A DNA stretch of 64,000 nt from an uncultured Sphingobacteriaceae bacterium (GTDB taxonomy: Bacteria; Bacteroidota; Bacteroidia; Sphingobacteriales; Sphingobacteriaceae). Positions 36,103 through 45,982 of this stretch are shown piece by piece. The notes below the pieces were generated by a model. It worked only from the letters and a program-made list of their open reading frames with translations, was not told the DNA's origin and ran no database searches. The stretch lies in assembly GCA_946480915.1 (NCBI GenBank), contig CAMLLO010000016.1:1-64000 (forward strand), in the 5' to 3' direction. Position 1 is the first letter of the stretch, and each line of letters opens with the position of its first letter. A program made the position numbers and the translations under genes.

Positions 36103-36870
36103 ATGAGGAAAGTATTAATTGCTCTATTGTGTTGGGTTAATATAAATTGCTATGCTTCCTCGCTAGATTCAGCAAAAGTCGACTCACTACCTGTTGTAAC
36201 TTCTTTCCGAAAAATCAGCGCTAAGAAAATCAGGCCATATATTACTCCGGGAATTCTTATGGGATACGGTTTTATGTCGCTCGATAATAAATCTATCCAA
36301 TTTGCTGATAGCGAGATTAAACACGAGATATTGGAAAGCTTTCAAGGGTTTTCAACCAGGATTGACGATAAGTTGCAATATCTTCCGGCGGCAGGTGTTT
36401 TCGCTTTGAATTTAGCAGGTGTCAAAAGCAAGAATCATTTTGTTGATCGCTCCATAATGTATTTTATTTCACTCACGCTAATGGGGCATACTGTTGACTA
36501 TTTGAAAGATAAAACGCATAAAATTCGTCCGTCTGGTGGAGACAACCGGTCATTTCCGTCTGGTCATACCGCTACCGCCTTCGTCGCTGCGGAATTTATG
36601 CGTCAGGAATACAAAGATATCTCACCGTGGTATGGTTATGCTGGCTATTCCGTGGCTGCTGCTACTGGCGCTATCAGAATGTTTAAGAATGCACATTGGT
36701 TTAGCGATGTTCTGGCCGGCGCAGGCATAGGTATACTTAGTACAAAGATTACCTATATTGGATACCCCTGGATAAAAAAGAAAATCTTAAGACACACTCA
36801 ACAGGATATTCGACTAATTCCGATATATCAAAATGGCAAGGTTGGCTTTTCATTCCGGCAGCCACTTTAA
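36103..36870 (+). CDS. PAP2-family lipid phosphatase
   Basis: ATG at 36103 is preferred over 36085 because it starts a signal peptide directly (RKVLIALLCWVNINCYA). The 255-aa protein carries KDKTHKIRP, PSGHTATAF and the third block RMFKNAHWFSD with the catalytic His and Asp; only the Ser before Arg is replaced by Ile. Length and signal peptide fit Bacteroidetes LpxE/PgpB-like enzymes. Divergent partner of the PAP2 gene at 34971; they are distant homologues, not a recent duplicate. Confidence 0.88.
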   Translation: MRKVLIALLCWVNINCYASSLDSAKVDSLPVVTSFRKISAKKIRPYITPGILMGYGFMSLDNKSIQFADSEIKHEILESFQGFSTRIDDKLQYLPAAGVFALNLAGVKSKNHFVDRSIMYFISLTLMGHTVDYLKDKTHKIRPSGGDNRSFPSGHTATAFVAAEFMRQEYKDISPWYGYAGYSVAAATGAIRMFKNAHWFSDVLAGAGIGILSTKITYIGYPWIKKKILRHTQQDIRLIPIYQNGKVGFSFRQPL

Positions 36871-36874
36871 AATA

Positions 36875-37468
36875 CTAATCGCAAGGAAAGATTTTAAGTT
36901 TTTCGAGATTGAGGTCTTTCAGTTCTTGCAAAATGGTACGTCCGTAGTGAGTGAAATACGTATGTTCTGATAGCATTGAACAATTTTCTTCATTCCAATC
37001 CATATCCGAATAACTTTTATTTAGATAGCAACTCCATTCCACTCTTAACTTATCAGCAATCAGTCGGTAGTCAGAAAACGTTAGGTGCATGAAATCTGCG
37101 TCGCATAATACTTGCTCTAATAAATTCTGTGGAGTCTGTGGATATTTAGTAGCTTCAATACACCCGATAATTTGCTGGATACGGGCCTGTGGAAAGCTAA
37201 ACTTTGACAAAAATATTTTTGCAATCCGAATACTTTCTTCTTCATGGCCTTTATATAAATGAAGGTAGCCGGTATCGTGGAGCCATGCTGCAATTTCAAC
37301 TGTTTCCTGATCTTCTGCAGACAGTTCAGTTCGAACACCTATTTCTCTCACACCGTTTACAACATCTAGTGTGTGATCCAGATTATGAAACGTTAAGGTG
37401 ATGGGTAACTTATCTTTTAACAGATAGACCACATATGCTGATACTTCTGATAATATTTCTGATTGCAT
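36875..37468 (-). CDS. HD-domain phosphohydrolase
   Basis: The frame is open from 37534, but ATG 37468 begins the compact family start (QSEILSEVSAYVVYLLKD). The 197-aa protein contains FHNLDHTLDVV (first His), AAWLHDTGYLH (HD doublet) and LCDADFMHL (distal Asp), the metal-binding set of HD/PDEase enzymes of the predicted-metal-dependent phosphohydrolase type. Substrate unknown, probably a nucleotide. It lies 65 nt downstream of the receptor gene on the same strand. Confidence 0.85.
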   Translation of the reverse strand: MQSEILSEVSAYVVYLLKDKLPITLTFHNLDHTLDVVNGVREIGVRTELSAEDQETVEIAAWLHDTGYLHLYKGHEEESIRIAKIFLSKFSFPQARIQQIIGCIEATKYPQTPQNLLEQVLCDADFMHLTFSDYRLIADKLRVEWSCYLNKSYSDMDWNEENCSMLSEHTYFTHYGRTILQELKDLNLEKLKIFPCD

Positions 37469-37533
37469 GATACTGGCAGTCTTGCAAATTAAATTTAAAT
37501 TCTGTGGAGAAGTTGAAGTAAATCTGCCATACA

Positions 37534-39927
37534 CTAAAGATTGTTATCAAACTGAAGATTATCTTTCTTCTTCTTAGTAGCTGTGCCAAAAGTATAGCTA
37601 AAACCAAGGTAAAAGATTCTCGAATTACTTACAGTTTTAGAATGAATTTGCAGTCCGGGTGTATCCAAAGCTTGCTCCTGGCGAAGTGTTTTGAATAAAT
37701 CTGAAGCAGTAAAGTAGACTGAGCCTTTCTTCTTCAACACTTCTTGCCGTAAGCCCATATTCATGACATAACTGGGAAGAACCTTGCCTTGAGGAGTTAA
37801 CCTGGCAGAACGATAATTCGAATTTAATTGTAAAATGGTACTGCTTCGTAAAGTAATTATAGAATTGAAGTTTGTGCTCCACGTCACTGTCGACCGTTTA
37901 TTACTGTACCCCAGGTTAGAGGCGTCAATCTGGTTGTAAAACAAGTTAGCGGTAAAGTTTGAACTTATCCGGCTATTAATACTGCCAGATACCACTACGT
38001 CTGCACCCACAGCCTGATCATTAGACAGGTTCTGGAAAGATGTTATTAATATTGAGCTGTTTGCTGGCGAGGGTGTTGATACGGACGTGAAGCCATTGTA
38101 TTTGTAGCGATAGTAAAAGCCCGGAAGAATTGTAAGTTTATCGTTCTTCCATTGATATCCTAATTCTATCGAATGGATGAGCTCAGGTTTCAAATATGGA
38201 TTGCCTACTCTGATATTTGTAGGATCTCTGTATTCTGCAAAAGGATTCAAATCATCACCTTCGGGACGGTTCACGCGTCTGCTATAATTTAACTGCAATT
38301 CTCTGCTTTTATTCAGTTTATAAGATAAGTGCAGGCTCGGATATACTTTAAAATAGCGGCTGGGAATAACCGTTCCCGCAGAAACTAATTTTGATTTGAT
38401 GTCAGAATACTCTGCACGTAAACCGCTGACAAAGCCAAATGCACCAAAAGAATGCGAGAAGGTTCCGTAAACGGCATTGATATTTTCATTGTATATAAAG
38501 CGATTGGTTTTGGTCAAATCAGTTACAAATCTGGCTTGAGTGACTTTGTAAGCTTCTCCAAAGAAATCCAGATCCTGTTTGTTAAACTCTCCGTCATAAC
38601 CAAGTTCAAGTTTGGTTTCATCGTTTATCGGATTTTCGTAACTAAGGGTAACTTGCTTGTCGTCTGATGTTTGTTTGATGATGGTATTATCTAGAGAATC
38701 AGGACGTATGGGAAGCTTATATTGGTTGGTAAAATAATTATTCTCCGTTTCGGGCGAATGAGAAATATTCATCTCCAAACGAAGCAAATGATCTTCTTTT
38801 TTAAAGTCATGTTCAAAATAAGCCGTAGCATCGGATTCAAGTTCGCTCTCGTTGTTAGAGAGGATTCTATTATATCGCTCATTTTGATTGCGTAGAGTTA
38901 TAATTTTACCGGTAATATCATTCTTTTTTTGACTCCTCAAGTAATAATTGCCGGATGCTCCAAATGAGTTCTTTTCATTGGGTGTAAAATCAATACCGGC
39001 ACTTGCTATATTCGAGAAGGGCCGGGCTACTGCTGCTAAACTGTCGGCAGTATAAACTAAAGGAGTCTGCTGATTTCGGTTATTATAAGACGAGCGGTGC
39101 CGATCATCCTGCCGGATACTGTAACTACCAAATACATTAAACTTTTTGGGATTATAATTTAAAAAAGCACTGGCATTATAACGTTCGGCAGTTCCGCCGT
39201 TTATCGCTATATTTCCATTTAAGCCCAGCTTAGTATTTTTCTTTAGAACAATGTTTATAATGCCGCCCTGTCCCTCAGGCTTATACCTTGCAGACGGATT
39301 TGTAATAACTTCAATTCGTTCGATGCTATTAGCAGGCAGTTGCTGCAGAACAGCAGCCTGATTCTTACCCATCAAAGGGTTTTTCTTCCCATTTATCAAA
39401 ATAGTGACGTTGGAATTTCTGAGACTTACATTCCCTTCAATGTCTACCTGCACCAAGGGTACATTTTGAAGTACCTGGCTTGCTGTACCGGCCTTGCTCA
39501 TTACATCCTGATCGACATTATAAACTTTCCGATCCATCGAATTGGTGAATAGTTGTTTTCTTGCTACTACCACAACTTCATTCAACTTGGCCGGCTCAGG
39601 GGGCATGTTTAGGTTTATCTTTACTGAAGTTCTTTCTGAGTTCACTAAAATATTAGCGCTTTTCGTACTCGAATATCCAACAGTGGTCGCCTCGAGAACA
39701 TACGTGCCGAACTTTATATCAAAAAAAGAGAAGGCCCCTGCTTTGTCGCTTATGCTTTTTACTTCAACTCCATCAGATAGACTTCTTAATACAAGTGTAG
39801 CCGCCTCCAGTGGTTTGCCGGATGATTTATCATTTATGGTTCCCGATATAGTTCCCTGAGCATTTACAAAAAATGCCGAGAACAAAAAGAAAAGGGCAAT
39901 GCCCGTAATTTTATAAAGCTTTCCCAT
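37534..39927 (-). CDS. TonB-dependent-receptor-like outer-membrane beta-barrel protein
   Basis: ATG 39927 is the better start (signal peptide YKITGIALFFLFSAFFVNAQ; an earlier ATG at 39945 adds six residues). Of 797 aa, residues 22-105 form a carboxypeptidase-regulatory-like domain (SGTINDKSSGKPLEAATLVL), 115-215 a plug (RKVYNVDQDVMSKAGTASQVL, ERIEVITNPSARY) and the rest an OMP_b-brl_3-type barrel. There is no partner SusD gene. It may import a ligand or act in envelope homeostasis; substrate not inferable. Confidence 0.88.
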   Translation of the reverse strand: MGKLYKITGIALFFLFSAFFVNAQGTISGTINDKSSGKPLEAATLVLRSLSDGVEVKSISDKAGAFSFFDIKFGTYVLEATTVGYSSTKSANILVNSERTSVKINLNMPPEPAKLNEVVVVARKQLFTNSMDRKVYNVDQDVMSKAGTASQVLQNVPLVQVDIEGNVSLRNSNVTILINGKKNPLMGKNQAAVLQQLPANSIERIEVITNPSARYKPEGQGGIINIVLKKNTKLGLNGNIAINGGTAERYNASAFLNYNPKKFNVFGSYSIRQDDRHRSSYNNRNQQTPLVYTADSLAAVARPFSNIASAGIDFTPNEKNSFGASGNYYLRSQKKNDITGKIITLRNQNERYNRILSNNESELESDATAYFEHDFKKEDHLLRLEMNISHSPETENNYFTNQYKLPIRPDSLDNTIIKQTSDDKQVTLSYENPINDETKLELGYDGEFNKQDLDFFGEAYKVTQARFVTDLTKTNRFIYNENINAVYGTFSHSFGAFGFVSGLRAEYSDIKSKLVSAGTVIPSRYFKVYPSLHLSYKLNKSRELQLNYSRRVNRPEGDDLNPFAEYRDPTNIRVGNPYLKPELIHSIELGYQWKNDKLTILPGFYYRYKYNGFTSVSTPSPANSSILITSFQNLSNDQAVGADVVVSGSINSRISSNFTANLFYNQIDASNLGYSNKRSTVTWSTNFNSIITLRSSTILQLNSNYRSARLTPQGKVLPSYVMNMGLRQEVLKKKGSVYFTASDLFKTLRQEQALDTPGLQIHSKTVSNSRIFYLGFSYTFGTATKKKKDNLQFDNNL

Positions 39928-40150
39928 GATTAAAACAGAATGCATAGTTAATTACTTATTCTGTAGCATTTTTGTAGTTGCGCTTCTCTTTAACCACTCG
40001 GGGCGAGAAGGATTTAATTACAATTTATTATCTGTTTATTATTTTGATTTTTCAGCCTAAACTGTTTTAAATTATTTGTAACACCTCGCCTTTTCAAACG
40101 TATAAGGAGCTCCTCACGCGCTCCTCATATTTTAGTATTGATACCTTGAA

Positions 40151-42163
40151 ATGGAAAGATTTGAACGATTTTCAATCTTAAAGAATTATTACATTACAAT
40201 TTTTTACCTGCTATTTTTTACGCCACTGGTATTTGCAGAAGGCAGTAAAGAATTGAGTTCCAATGGGGGGCAAAGAGCTTTCCTTTTTAGTTCCACAACA
40301 GGTACCAATGTGGCTCCGTATCCAACGCTTGCATTTCCCACGCTGGGAACCATGAAGGTGTATGTAAACGTTGGAGAAACAATTTATTTGGGATCCAGTG
40401 CGCAAGGCGTGGGCGGAGGAAGGATGAATTTAAGGGCGCCGGATGGATCAACCTACACATCCGGAGCTTCAACTACAATAGGACGGATAAGTAACCGGAC
40501 GCAGGAATCAGCCGGTCCTCTTCCTAACGCCAGTGGATATACCCCTTACACTCGTTTGGTGGCAGCCGGTCAGGCCGGTGTCTGGGAAATAGATTTCATT
40601 TCGCCGAATGTTAATGGGGTAACTACTTTGCCGGCTGATATTACCGCAAGTTCAAACTGGACCCAAGGAACCACAACCGCTTATGTGACTGCTTTTGATA
40701 TTACTGTTAGGAATATAGCGAATACTGCATTTTTAACAGGACGCGCATTTACAAATATCTTTTCAGGATGCCTGGGAGCATCGAATGCGAAATTTTATGG
40801 AAAGTTTAAGGTTATAACTAAAGACGGATATATCTATGATGTAGACAATAACGGTCAGGCCGGATATGTATTCTCATTCTTTGCAAATAACAAAGGTTTC
40901 AGAACGGCAGCAGGTGCCGCCAGCTATAAGAGTACTACTTCAATTGCAAATCCACCCGTCCAGGATCCACGTGCCGATGATAGCGGTACAGATATCACTC
41001 ATAAGTTATTTTTCAATACCCCTAATACAGATCTGCCTACATCCGCAAGCACACCAACAGGAACAACCTGGTTGTTAAATACCCTGTTGAGTCCTATTGT
41101 TACAGGTTTCACTTTTAATGGCATAGAAGGCACATCGGGATTGGTGGGCTCCAATCCTTTGGGAGGATATCTTGGTTTTAGTGCCAACCAGGCAGGAAGT
41201 TATATTATCAACATAGATATTAATCAAAATGGAGTATTTACAGATGCCGTGGACCGTAAACTAATCGGCTCTGCAGTATCGGGTAATAACCAGATCTATT
41301 GGGATGGCTTGAATGGGCTGGGCGCAAAAATAGTAGGCAGTGTAAGCTTTAGCGCATCTTCCATAAAAATAACTCTGGTAGGAGGAGAGGTGCATTTTCC
41401 ATTTATTGATGTTGAGAATAATCCCGGCGGTATCATTATTACCCGTACCAATGGTATCGGTGCGGGCGACGATATTGTATACTACGACGATACCAATATA
41501 TCGGGCGGAACAGCTAATCTGGTAGGTGGAAGCAGTGCTGCCAGTGGTCATAAATGGGGCTCAACTGCTTACGCTTTAGGTGCTTTTGGTAACGACGTCG
41601 GTTTAGACACCTGGACGTATATTTTGAGTACACCGCTTTTACCAGCAACAACTGTCCAGTTTACTGAAGCAGACTTGGAGATAGTAAGCATTACCCCCTC
41701 GAAGAGCAACTTTTGCATGGGAGTATCGCAAAGTTATACCGTTAAGTTAAAGAACAATGGGCCAAGTGCAGCAACTGGTGTTACCTTTGAGTTTGTGTAT
41801 CCATCAGATTTCAGTTCGGTATCGGTATCGAAGTCTATATCCGGAACAAGCAGTATAAGTTCGGAGAGTACGACCACCAGTAAGTATACAGCTGTTGTGA
41901 ACATGAATAATGCGGCAATAATTACGTTCGTAATTACTGGCACAGTTGCGAAACTGCCTTCTGCATACAATATTAGTGTGGACGCTAGTGTTTTGCGGCC
42001 GGCGGATGTCACAGACCCCGATGCTGTGAACCCTGATGCTACTGCGCCAACTAACGTGCAGTCCGAATGTGATTCTGCCCCTTCTGGGACAGGGTGTAAT
42101 AATATTAAAACGGCTACTACTCCGGTAAACAAGGTGGCTACACCTTCTATTAGTGTAATTTAA
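40151..42163 (+). CDS. Secreted protein with C-terminal DUF11-like repeat domain, probably truncated at 3' end
   Basis: A 670-aa protein with a signal peptide (YLLFFTPLVFAEG, about 18-32). The N-terminal 480 residues are Gly/Ser/Thr-rich, beta-type with Asp-containing loops (NINQNGVFTDAVDRKLIG). Residues about 505-640 match the DUF11/conserved-repeat type (YTVKLKNNGPSAATGVTFEF). Proteins of this family normally continue with further repeats and a sorting domain, but this one stops right after ATPSISVI, with no sorting signal. Probably a shortened surface adhesin. Its neighbours do not explain it. Confidence 0.7.
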   Translation: MERFERFSILKNYYITIFYLLFFTPLVFAEGSKELSSNGGQRAFLFSSTTGTNVAPYPTLAFPTLGTMKVYVNVGETIYLGSSAQGVGGGRMNLRAPDGSTYTSGASTTIGRISNRTQESAGPLPNASGYTPYTRLVAAGQAGVWEIDFISPNVNGVTTLPADITASSNWTQGTTTAYVTAFDITVRNIANTAFLTGRAFTNIFSGCLGASNAKFYGKFKVITKDGYIYDVDNNGQAGYVFSFFANNKGFRTAAGAASYKSTTSIANPPVQDPRADDSGTDITHKLFFNTPNTDLPTSASTPTGTTWLLNTLLSPIVTGFTFNGIEGTSGLVGSNPLGGYLGFSANQAGSYIINIDINQNGVFTDAVDRKLIGSAVSGNNQIYWDGLNGLGAKIVGSVSFSASSIKITLVGGEVHFPFIDVENNPGGIIITRTNGIGAGDDIVYYDDTNISGGTANLVGGSSAASGHKWGSTAYALGAFGNDVGLDTWTYILSTPLLPATTVQFTEADLEIVSITPSKSNFCMGVSQSYTVKLKNNGPSAATGVTFEFVYPSDFSSVSVSKSISGTSSISSESTTTSKYTAVVNMNNAAIITFVITGTVAKLPSAYNISVDASVLRPADVTDPDAVNPDATAPTNVQSECDSAPSGTGCNNIKTATTPVNKVATPSISVI

Positions 42164-42180
42164 AAATGTAATAGATAAAG

Positions 42181-42266
42181 TCTGAAGACTGCTTCACTAG
42201 CACTTTTACTCACCTGATTCTAAAAATCGGTAGGAAACTTGTTCTTATATCTCCAGAATTTCTACA
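42181..42266. promoter_or_regulatory. TCTGAAGA and CAGAATTTCTACA sites upstream of the second response regulator
   Basis: TCTGAAGA at 42181-42188 and CAGAATTTCTACA at 42254-42266, 26 nt before the regulator start, repeat the two motifs found in the divergent PAP2 region at 36020-36065. Autoregulation by the adjacent OmpR-type protein is the simple reading (inference). Confidence 0.4.
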
Positions 42267-42291
42267 TATTCAATAACTACCTTTATAAATC

Positions 42292-42969
42292 GTGAAAATA
42301 TTAATTGTTGAAGACGAGCCTTCCCTCAGGGAGAGCATATTGGCGTATTTTACTGAAGAAGGTAACATTTGCGAGACCGCAACCAATTATGCAGATGCAA
42401 TGGAAAAAATTGCAATATATGCCTATGATTGCATTCTCCTCGATTTAACCTTACCAGGAGGCGATGGCATTACTCTTCTTAGTAAACTAAAAAAGAGCAA
42501 CAAAAATGATGGAGTACTCATTATCTCTGCACGCAACTCTCTCGACGATAAAATAGCTGGCCTCAATCTGGGTGCCGATGATTACATGGTAAAACCTTTT
42601 CATCTTTCAGAATTGAAAGCAAGAGTAACCGCCATTGTGCGCAGAAAAAGTTTCGATGGCAACAATGTTATTCAGTTTAACGAGATTAACGTAGATACGA
42701 TGGCTAAGAAAGCATCGGTAAACAGCACTACGTTGATTTTAACCCGCAAGGAATATGATTTGTTACTCTATTTTCTATCAAATAAGGGTAAAGTAATTAC
42801 CAAGAATGCCATTGCAGAACACCTTTGGGGCGATGAAATGGATTTGACTGACCGGCTGGATTTTATCTACACACACATAAAAAACCTGCGAAAGAAATTG
42901 GTGGATAGTGGTTGCAATGACTATATCAAGTCGATGTATGGTGTAGGTTATAAGTTTGAAAACCTATGA
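42292..42969 (+). CDS. OmpR-family response regulator of the second RND operon
   Basis: GTG start (GTG AAA ATA) with no better ATG; the protein then begins with [11 protein letters not shown] as usual. Receiver: Asp in CILLDLTLPGG (about 51), Lys in MVKPFHLSEL (about 101). Winged-helix domain ends with YIKSMYGVGYKF. Its stop overlaps the kinase start by 4 nt. Paralogue of the regulator at 23878, with more than half of positions alike over the full length by eye. Confidence 0.92.
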   Translation: MKILIVEDEPSLRESILAYFTEEGNICETATNYADAMEKIAIYAYDCILLDLTLPGGDGITLLSKLKKSNKNDGVLIISARNSLDDKIAGLNLGADDYMVKPFHLSELKARVTAIVRRKSFDGNNVIQFNEINVDTMAKKASVNSTTLILTRKEYDLLLYFLSNKGKVITKNAIAEHLWGDEMDLTDRLDFIYTHIKNLRKKLVDSGCNDYIKSMYGVGYKFENL

Positions 42970-44216
42970 AGTTATCTACGAGGTATACCAGGGTAAATCT
43001 GGTGGTGTCGCTGATCATTCTCTTAATTAGTGCTATTACATACTATATTGTAATCAGTTATATTTTACTCGGAGTCTTAGATGATAATCTCAAAGTAGAG
43101 GAGCAGGAAATCACGCAATTTACTGAGCGCTACCATTATTTGCCACCTGCCGGAAATTTTAAAGATCAGATTGTACAGTACCGATTAGTTAATAAACCGG
43201 TAAATCGACGGTTCAATGATACTGAATACTTCAACGAAGCTGAAAAGGAGGTTGAGCCAGGCAGAAGCCTGACCACGAGCGTTACTCTAAACAGGAAAGT
43301 GTATGAAGTTAAAATCATCAAATCAAAAGTTGAATCTGAAGATTTGATTCAAATAATATTCTTAATTACCCTGGCAATAACCGGTTTGCTTTTAATTACT
43401 CTCGCACTAATCAACCGCTTTGCTCTGAATCATCTCTGGAAACCATTTTACAATATCCTTTCGCAGATGAAAGCGTTTAATGTCGCGGAAAATAAAGAAC
43501 TAAATGCAGATAGAACGTCTATTGATGAATTCGTTGAACTAAATAAAGCCGCATCTACACTTTCCCTTCGTGTAAGAAAAGATTATAGTGAGCTAAAAAC
43601 CTTTACCGACAATGCTGCTCACGAAATGATGACTCCTTTAGCTGTGATTAACACTAAACTGGATACTCTTATACAAACCGGAACATTTATACCAGAACAG
43701 GGCGAATTGCTGGAAGATATTTATAATGGGGTGAGCAGGTTATCCAGATTAAATCAATCGCTTTTGCTCATTACCAAAATGGAAAACCAGCTCATTCAAG
43801 ATAAGGACCGGTTGAGCTTTAAACTTCTGATTGAGCAAAAGGTTAAGCAGTTTCAGGAGCTATTACTGGCAGAAAATATCAACCTTACGTGTGATTTAGA
43901 GGCAGATGGGGAGTTTATCATGAGTAAATATTTAGCTGATATCTTACTCAATAACTTATTTAGTAACGCTATCAAGCACAACAAAAAGAACGGGTCAATC
44001 TCAATCAAGCTAATTGAATCAGAACTTGTTATACAAAATACAGGTGAGAAATGCTCAATAGATGCCAAAAAGGCATTTGAGCGTTTTTATAAAAACAGTA
44101 CCTCGGACGGTATGGGTTTGGGACTGGCTATTTCAAAGCAAATTTGTGAAGCTTCAGGGCTGTCATTAAGATATAGTTTTGAAGACGATATGCATATTTT
44201 TGCTGTCGATCTTTAA
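42966..44216 (+). CDS. Sensor histidine kinase of the second RND operon
   Basis: A 416-aa kinase: TM1 (about 11-34), periplasmic loop, TM2 (about 132-154), phospho-acceptor DNAAHEMMTPLAVI (His at about 219), N-box NLFSNAIKHNKKNG and G-box SDGMGLGLAI. It shares the VEEQEI segment and domain spacing with the kinase at 22634. It probably phosphorylates the regulator encoded immediately upstream; cross-talk with the other pair is possible. Confidence 0.9.
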   Translation: MKLSTRYTRVNLVVSLIILLISAITYYIVISYILLGVLDDNLKVEEQEITQFTERYHYLPPAGNFKDQIVQYRLVNKPVNRRFNDTEYFNEAEKEVEPGRSLTTSVTLNRKVYEVKIIKSKVESEDLIQIIFLITLAITGLLLITLALINRFALNHLWKPFYNILSQMKAFNVAENKELNADRTSIDEFVELNKAASTLSLRVRKDYSELKTFTDNAAHEMMTPLAVINTKLDTLIQTGTFIPEQGELLEDIYNGVSRLSRLNQSLLLITKMENQLIQDKDRLSFKLLIEQKVKQFQELLLAENINLTCDLEADGEFIMSKYLADILLNNLFSNAIKHNKKNGSISIKLIESELVIQNTGEKCSIDAKKAFERFYKNSTSDGMGLGLAISKQICEASGLSLRYSFEDDMHIFAVDL

Positions 44217-44280
44217 CCCACCAACCCTCTCTACAGATTTTCTCCAATATTTAAGCTTAAGATTGCTTAAAGCTTATGCC

Positions 44281-44706
44281 ATGAAGACTATCTTATTTGC
44301 CATTTTATTGTATATCGGATTACCTGCCAATGCACAGATGATAAAGCCAGAGAAGGTTCCGGCAGCTGTAAAATCCGCTTTTTCCAAAAAGCATCCCACT
44401 ACCCACAGGATCACCTGGGAACTTGAAAAAGGTAATTATGAAGCTGGCTTCACTATTGATGGGGTGGCGAATTCTGAATTATACAACCGGGATGGCATGA
44501 TGCTGGAGTCTGAGAGAGAAATCAATCAATCATTATTACCTCGTGCCGTGTTAACCTATGTAAAAAATCATTATAACGGAGTAAAGATAAAAGAAGCCGC
44601 AAAAATAGTTGATAGTAAAGGTGTTGTAAAATATGAGGCCGCGATTAGAGGTATAGACTTAATCTTTGATAGTAACGGCCGCTTTTTACAGGAGGTAAAA
44701 GATTAA
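44281..44706 (+). CDS. Exported PepSY-like (DUF2874) protein
   Basis: The frame is open upstream into the kinase gene, but ATG 44281 starts a clear signal peptide (KTILFAILLYIGLPANAQ). The 141-aa product has two PepSY-like halves: VPAAVKSAFSKKHP...ITWELEKGNYEAGF (about 25-60) and a matching LPRAVLTYVKNHYNG...VKYEAAI (about 82-120). Such small periplasmic proteins often accompany two-component systems and efflux pumps in Bacteroidetes, possibly as ligand sensors or chaperones. Confidence 0.85.
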   Translation: MKTILFAILLYIGLPANAQMIKPEKVPAAVKSAFSKKHPTTHRITWELEKGNYEAGFTIDGVANSELYNRDGMMLESEREINQSLLPRAVLTYVKNHYNGVKIKEAAKIVDSKGVVKYEAAIRGIDLIFDSNGRFLQEVKD

Positions 44707-44722
44707 TTAGTATTCAGGGAAT

Positions 44723-45976
44723 ATGAGGAAAGTAAAAGATATTTATATTCTATGCTTGTTAACAAGCCTAATCCTGGTAACATCTTTTGCGCACTCCCAA
44801 ACTGCAACTATCGATGATTATATTGAACAGGCTACGAGAAATAGCCCATTATTAAAAGATCTTAATAACCAGGTGCTGATCAATAAGCTCGACAGTGCCA
44901 TCATTCTTGCCAACTACAAACCGCAAGTCGGTTTTAATTCTACCGGAACGTATGCGCCTGTAATTCGGGGATTCGGGTACGATGAAGCTTTATCAAACGG
45001 GAAAACATTTAGTGCTTTGGTTACAGTAAATCAATCCCTGTCGGGTAAGAACAGGATGAATAATGACATTCTTGGCCTGAGTCTACTCACTGATTCTATC
45101 CACAACGCGATACGGCTCTCACAACAGGACCTTCGTAAAACAATCATCTCACAATATATTACTACATATGCCAGCCAGCTACAGGCTGGCTTTGGTAAAG
45201 ATGTTTACAATTTATTAAAGAATGAAGATGAGATCCTTAAGAAACTAACCCGTGCCAATGTATATAAGCAAACGGATTACCTTTCCTTTTTAGTTACGCT
45301 TAATCAGCAGGAGATTCAGTTGAAGCAGGATCAGATGGCTTATCTCAACAATCTGGCAACCCTTAATTATCTGAGTGGTATCCGGGGTACGGACTCTGTT
45401 AAATTATTTGAGCCTAAACTCAATCTGCAGGTAGCAGAACAAACAAATCAAAGTATCTTCCTCAAGCAGTACCAGTTGGATAGTTTAAGGATCGAAAATA
45501 GTCGCCATGTGATCGATTTAAATTACAAACCTCAGGTGGGCGTATATGCTGATGCCGGATATAATAGTTCTTTTATATTGGATGCCTACAAAAATTTTGG
45601 TTTTAGTGCCGGATTTACGGTTTCGGTCCCTATTTATGACGGGCATCAAAAGAAACTGCAATACAGTAAACTTGATCTGCAAGAGCGAACCCGCAGTAAT
45701 TACAGGGACTATTACCTGCGGCAATATAGTCAGCAGCTTGCTCAATTGCGGCAGCAATTGCAACAGTCCGAAAGCTTATTCAGCAAGATCAAAGAGCAGA
45801 TAAAATTTACAGAGGGTTTGATGAAGGTAGACAGTAAGCTTCTTCAAACAGGTGATATCCTGATATCTGATTACATTTTAGCCATCCGTAATTACCTGGA
45901 TGCACAGAATGCGCTGCGTCAAACCAATATTACCCGTTTAGAACTTATCAACCAGTTAAACTACTGGAATCAATAG
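44723..45976 (+). CDS. TolC-like outer-membrane efflux protein of the second RND pump
   Basis: A 417-aa protein with signal peptide (TSFAHSQ, about 28) and OEP-type helical architecture: DDYIEQATRNSPLLKDLNNQ (about 32-52), a central YKQTDYLSFLVTLNQQEIQLKQDQ coil and LQTGDILISDYILAIRNYLDAQNALRQ near the end. There is no lipobox, in contrast to the factor at 28849. It is followed 6 nt later by its adaptor. Confidence 0.88.
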   Translation: MRKVKDIYILCLLTSLILVTSFAHSQTATIDDYIEQATRNSPLLKDLNNQVLINKLDSAIILANYKPQVGFNSTGTYAPVIRGFGYDEALSNGKTFSALVTVNQSLSGKNRMNNDILGLSLLTDSIHNAIRLSQQDLRKTIISQYITTYASQLQAGFGKDVYNLLKNEDEILKKLTRANVYKQTDYLSFLVTLNQQEIQLKQDQMAYLNNLATLNYLSGIRGTDSVKLFEPKLNLQVAEQTNQSIFLKQYQLDSLRIENSRHVIDLNYKPQVGVYADAGYNSSFILDAYKNFGFSAGFTVSVPIYDGHQKKLQYSKLDLQERTRSNYRDYYLRQYSQQLAQLRQQLQQSESLFSKIKEQIKFTEGLMKVDSKLLQTGDILISDYILAIRNYLDAQNALRQTNITRLELINQLNYWNQ

Positions 45977-45982
45977 AGCATT

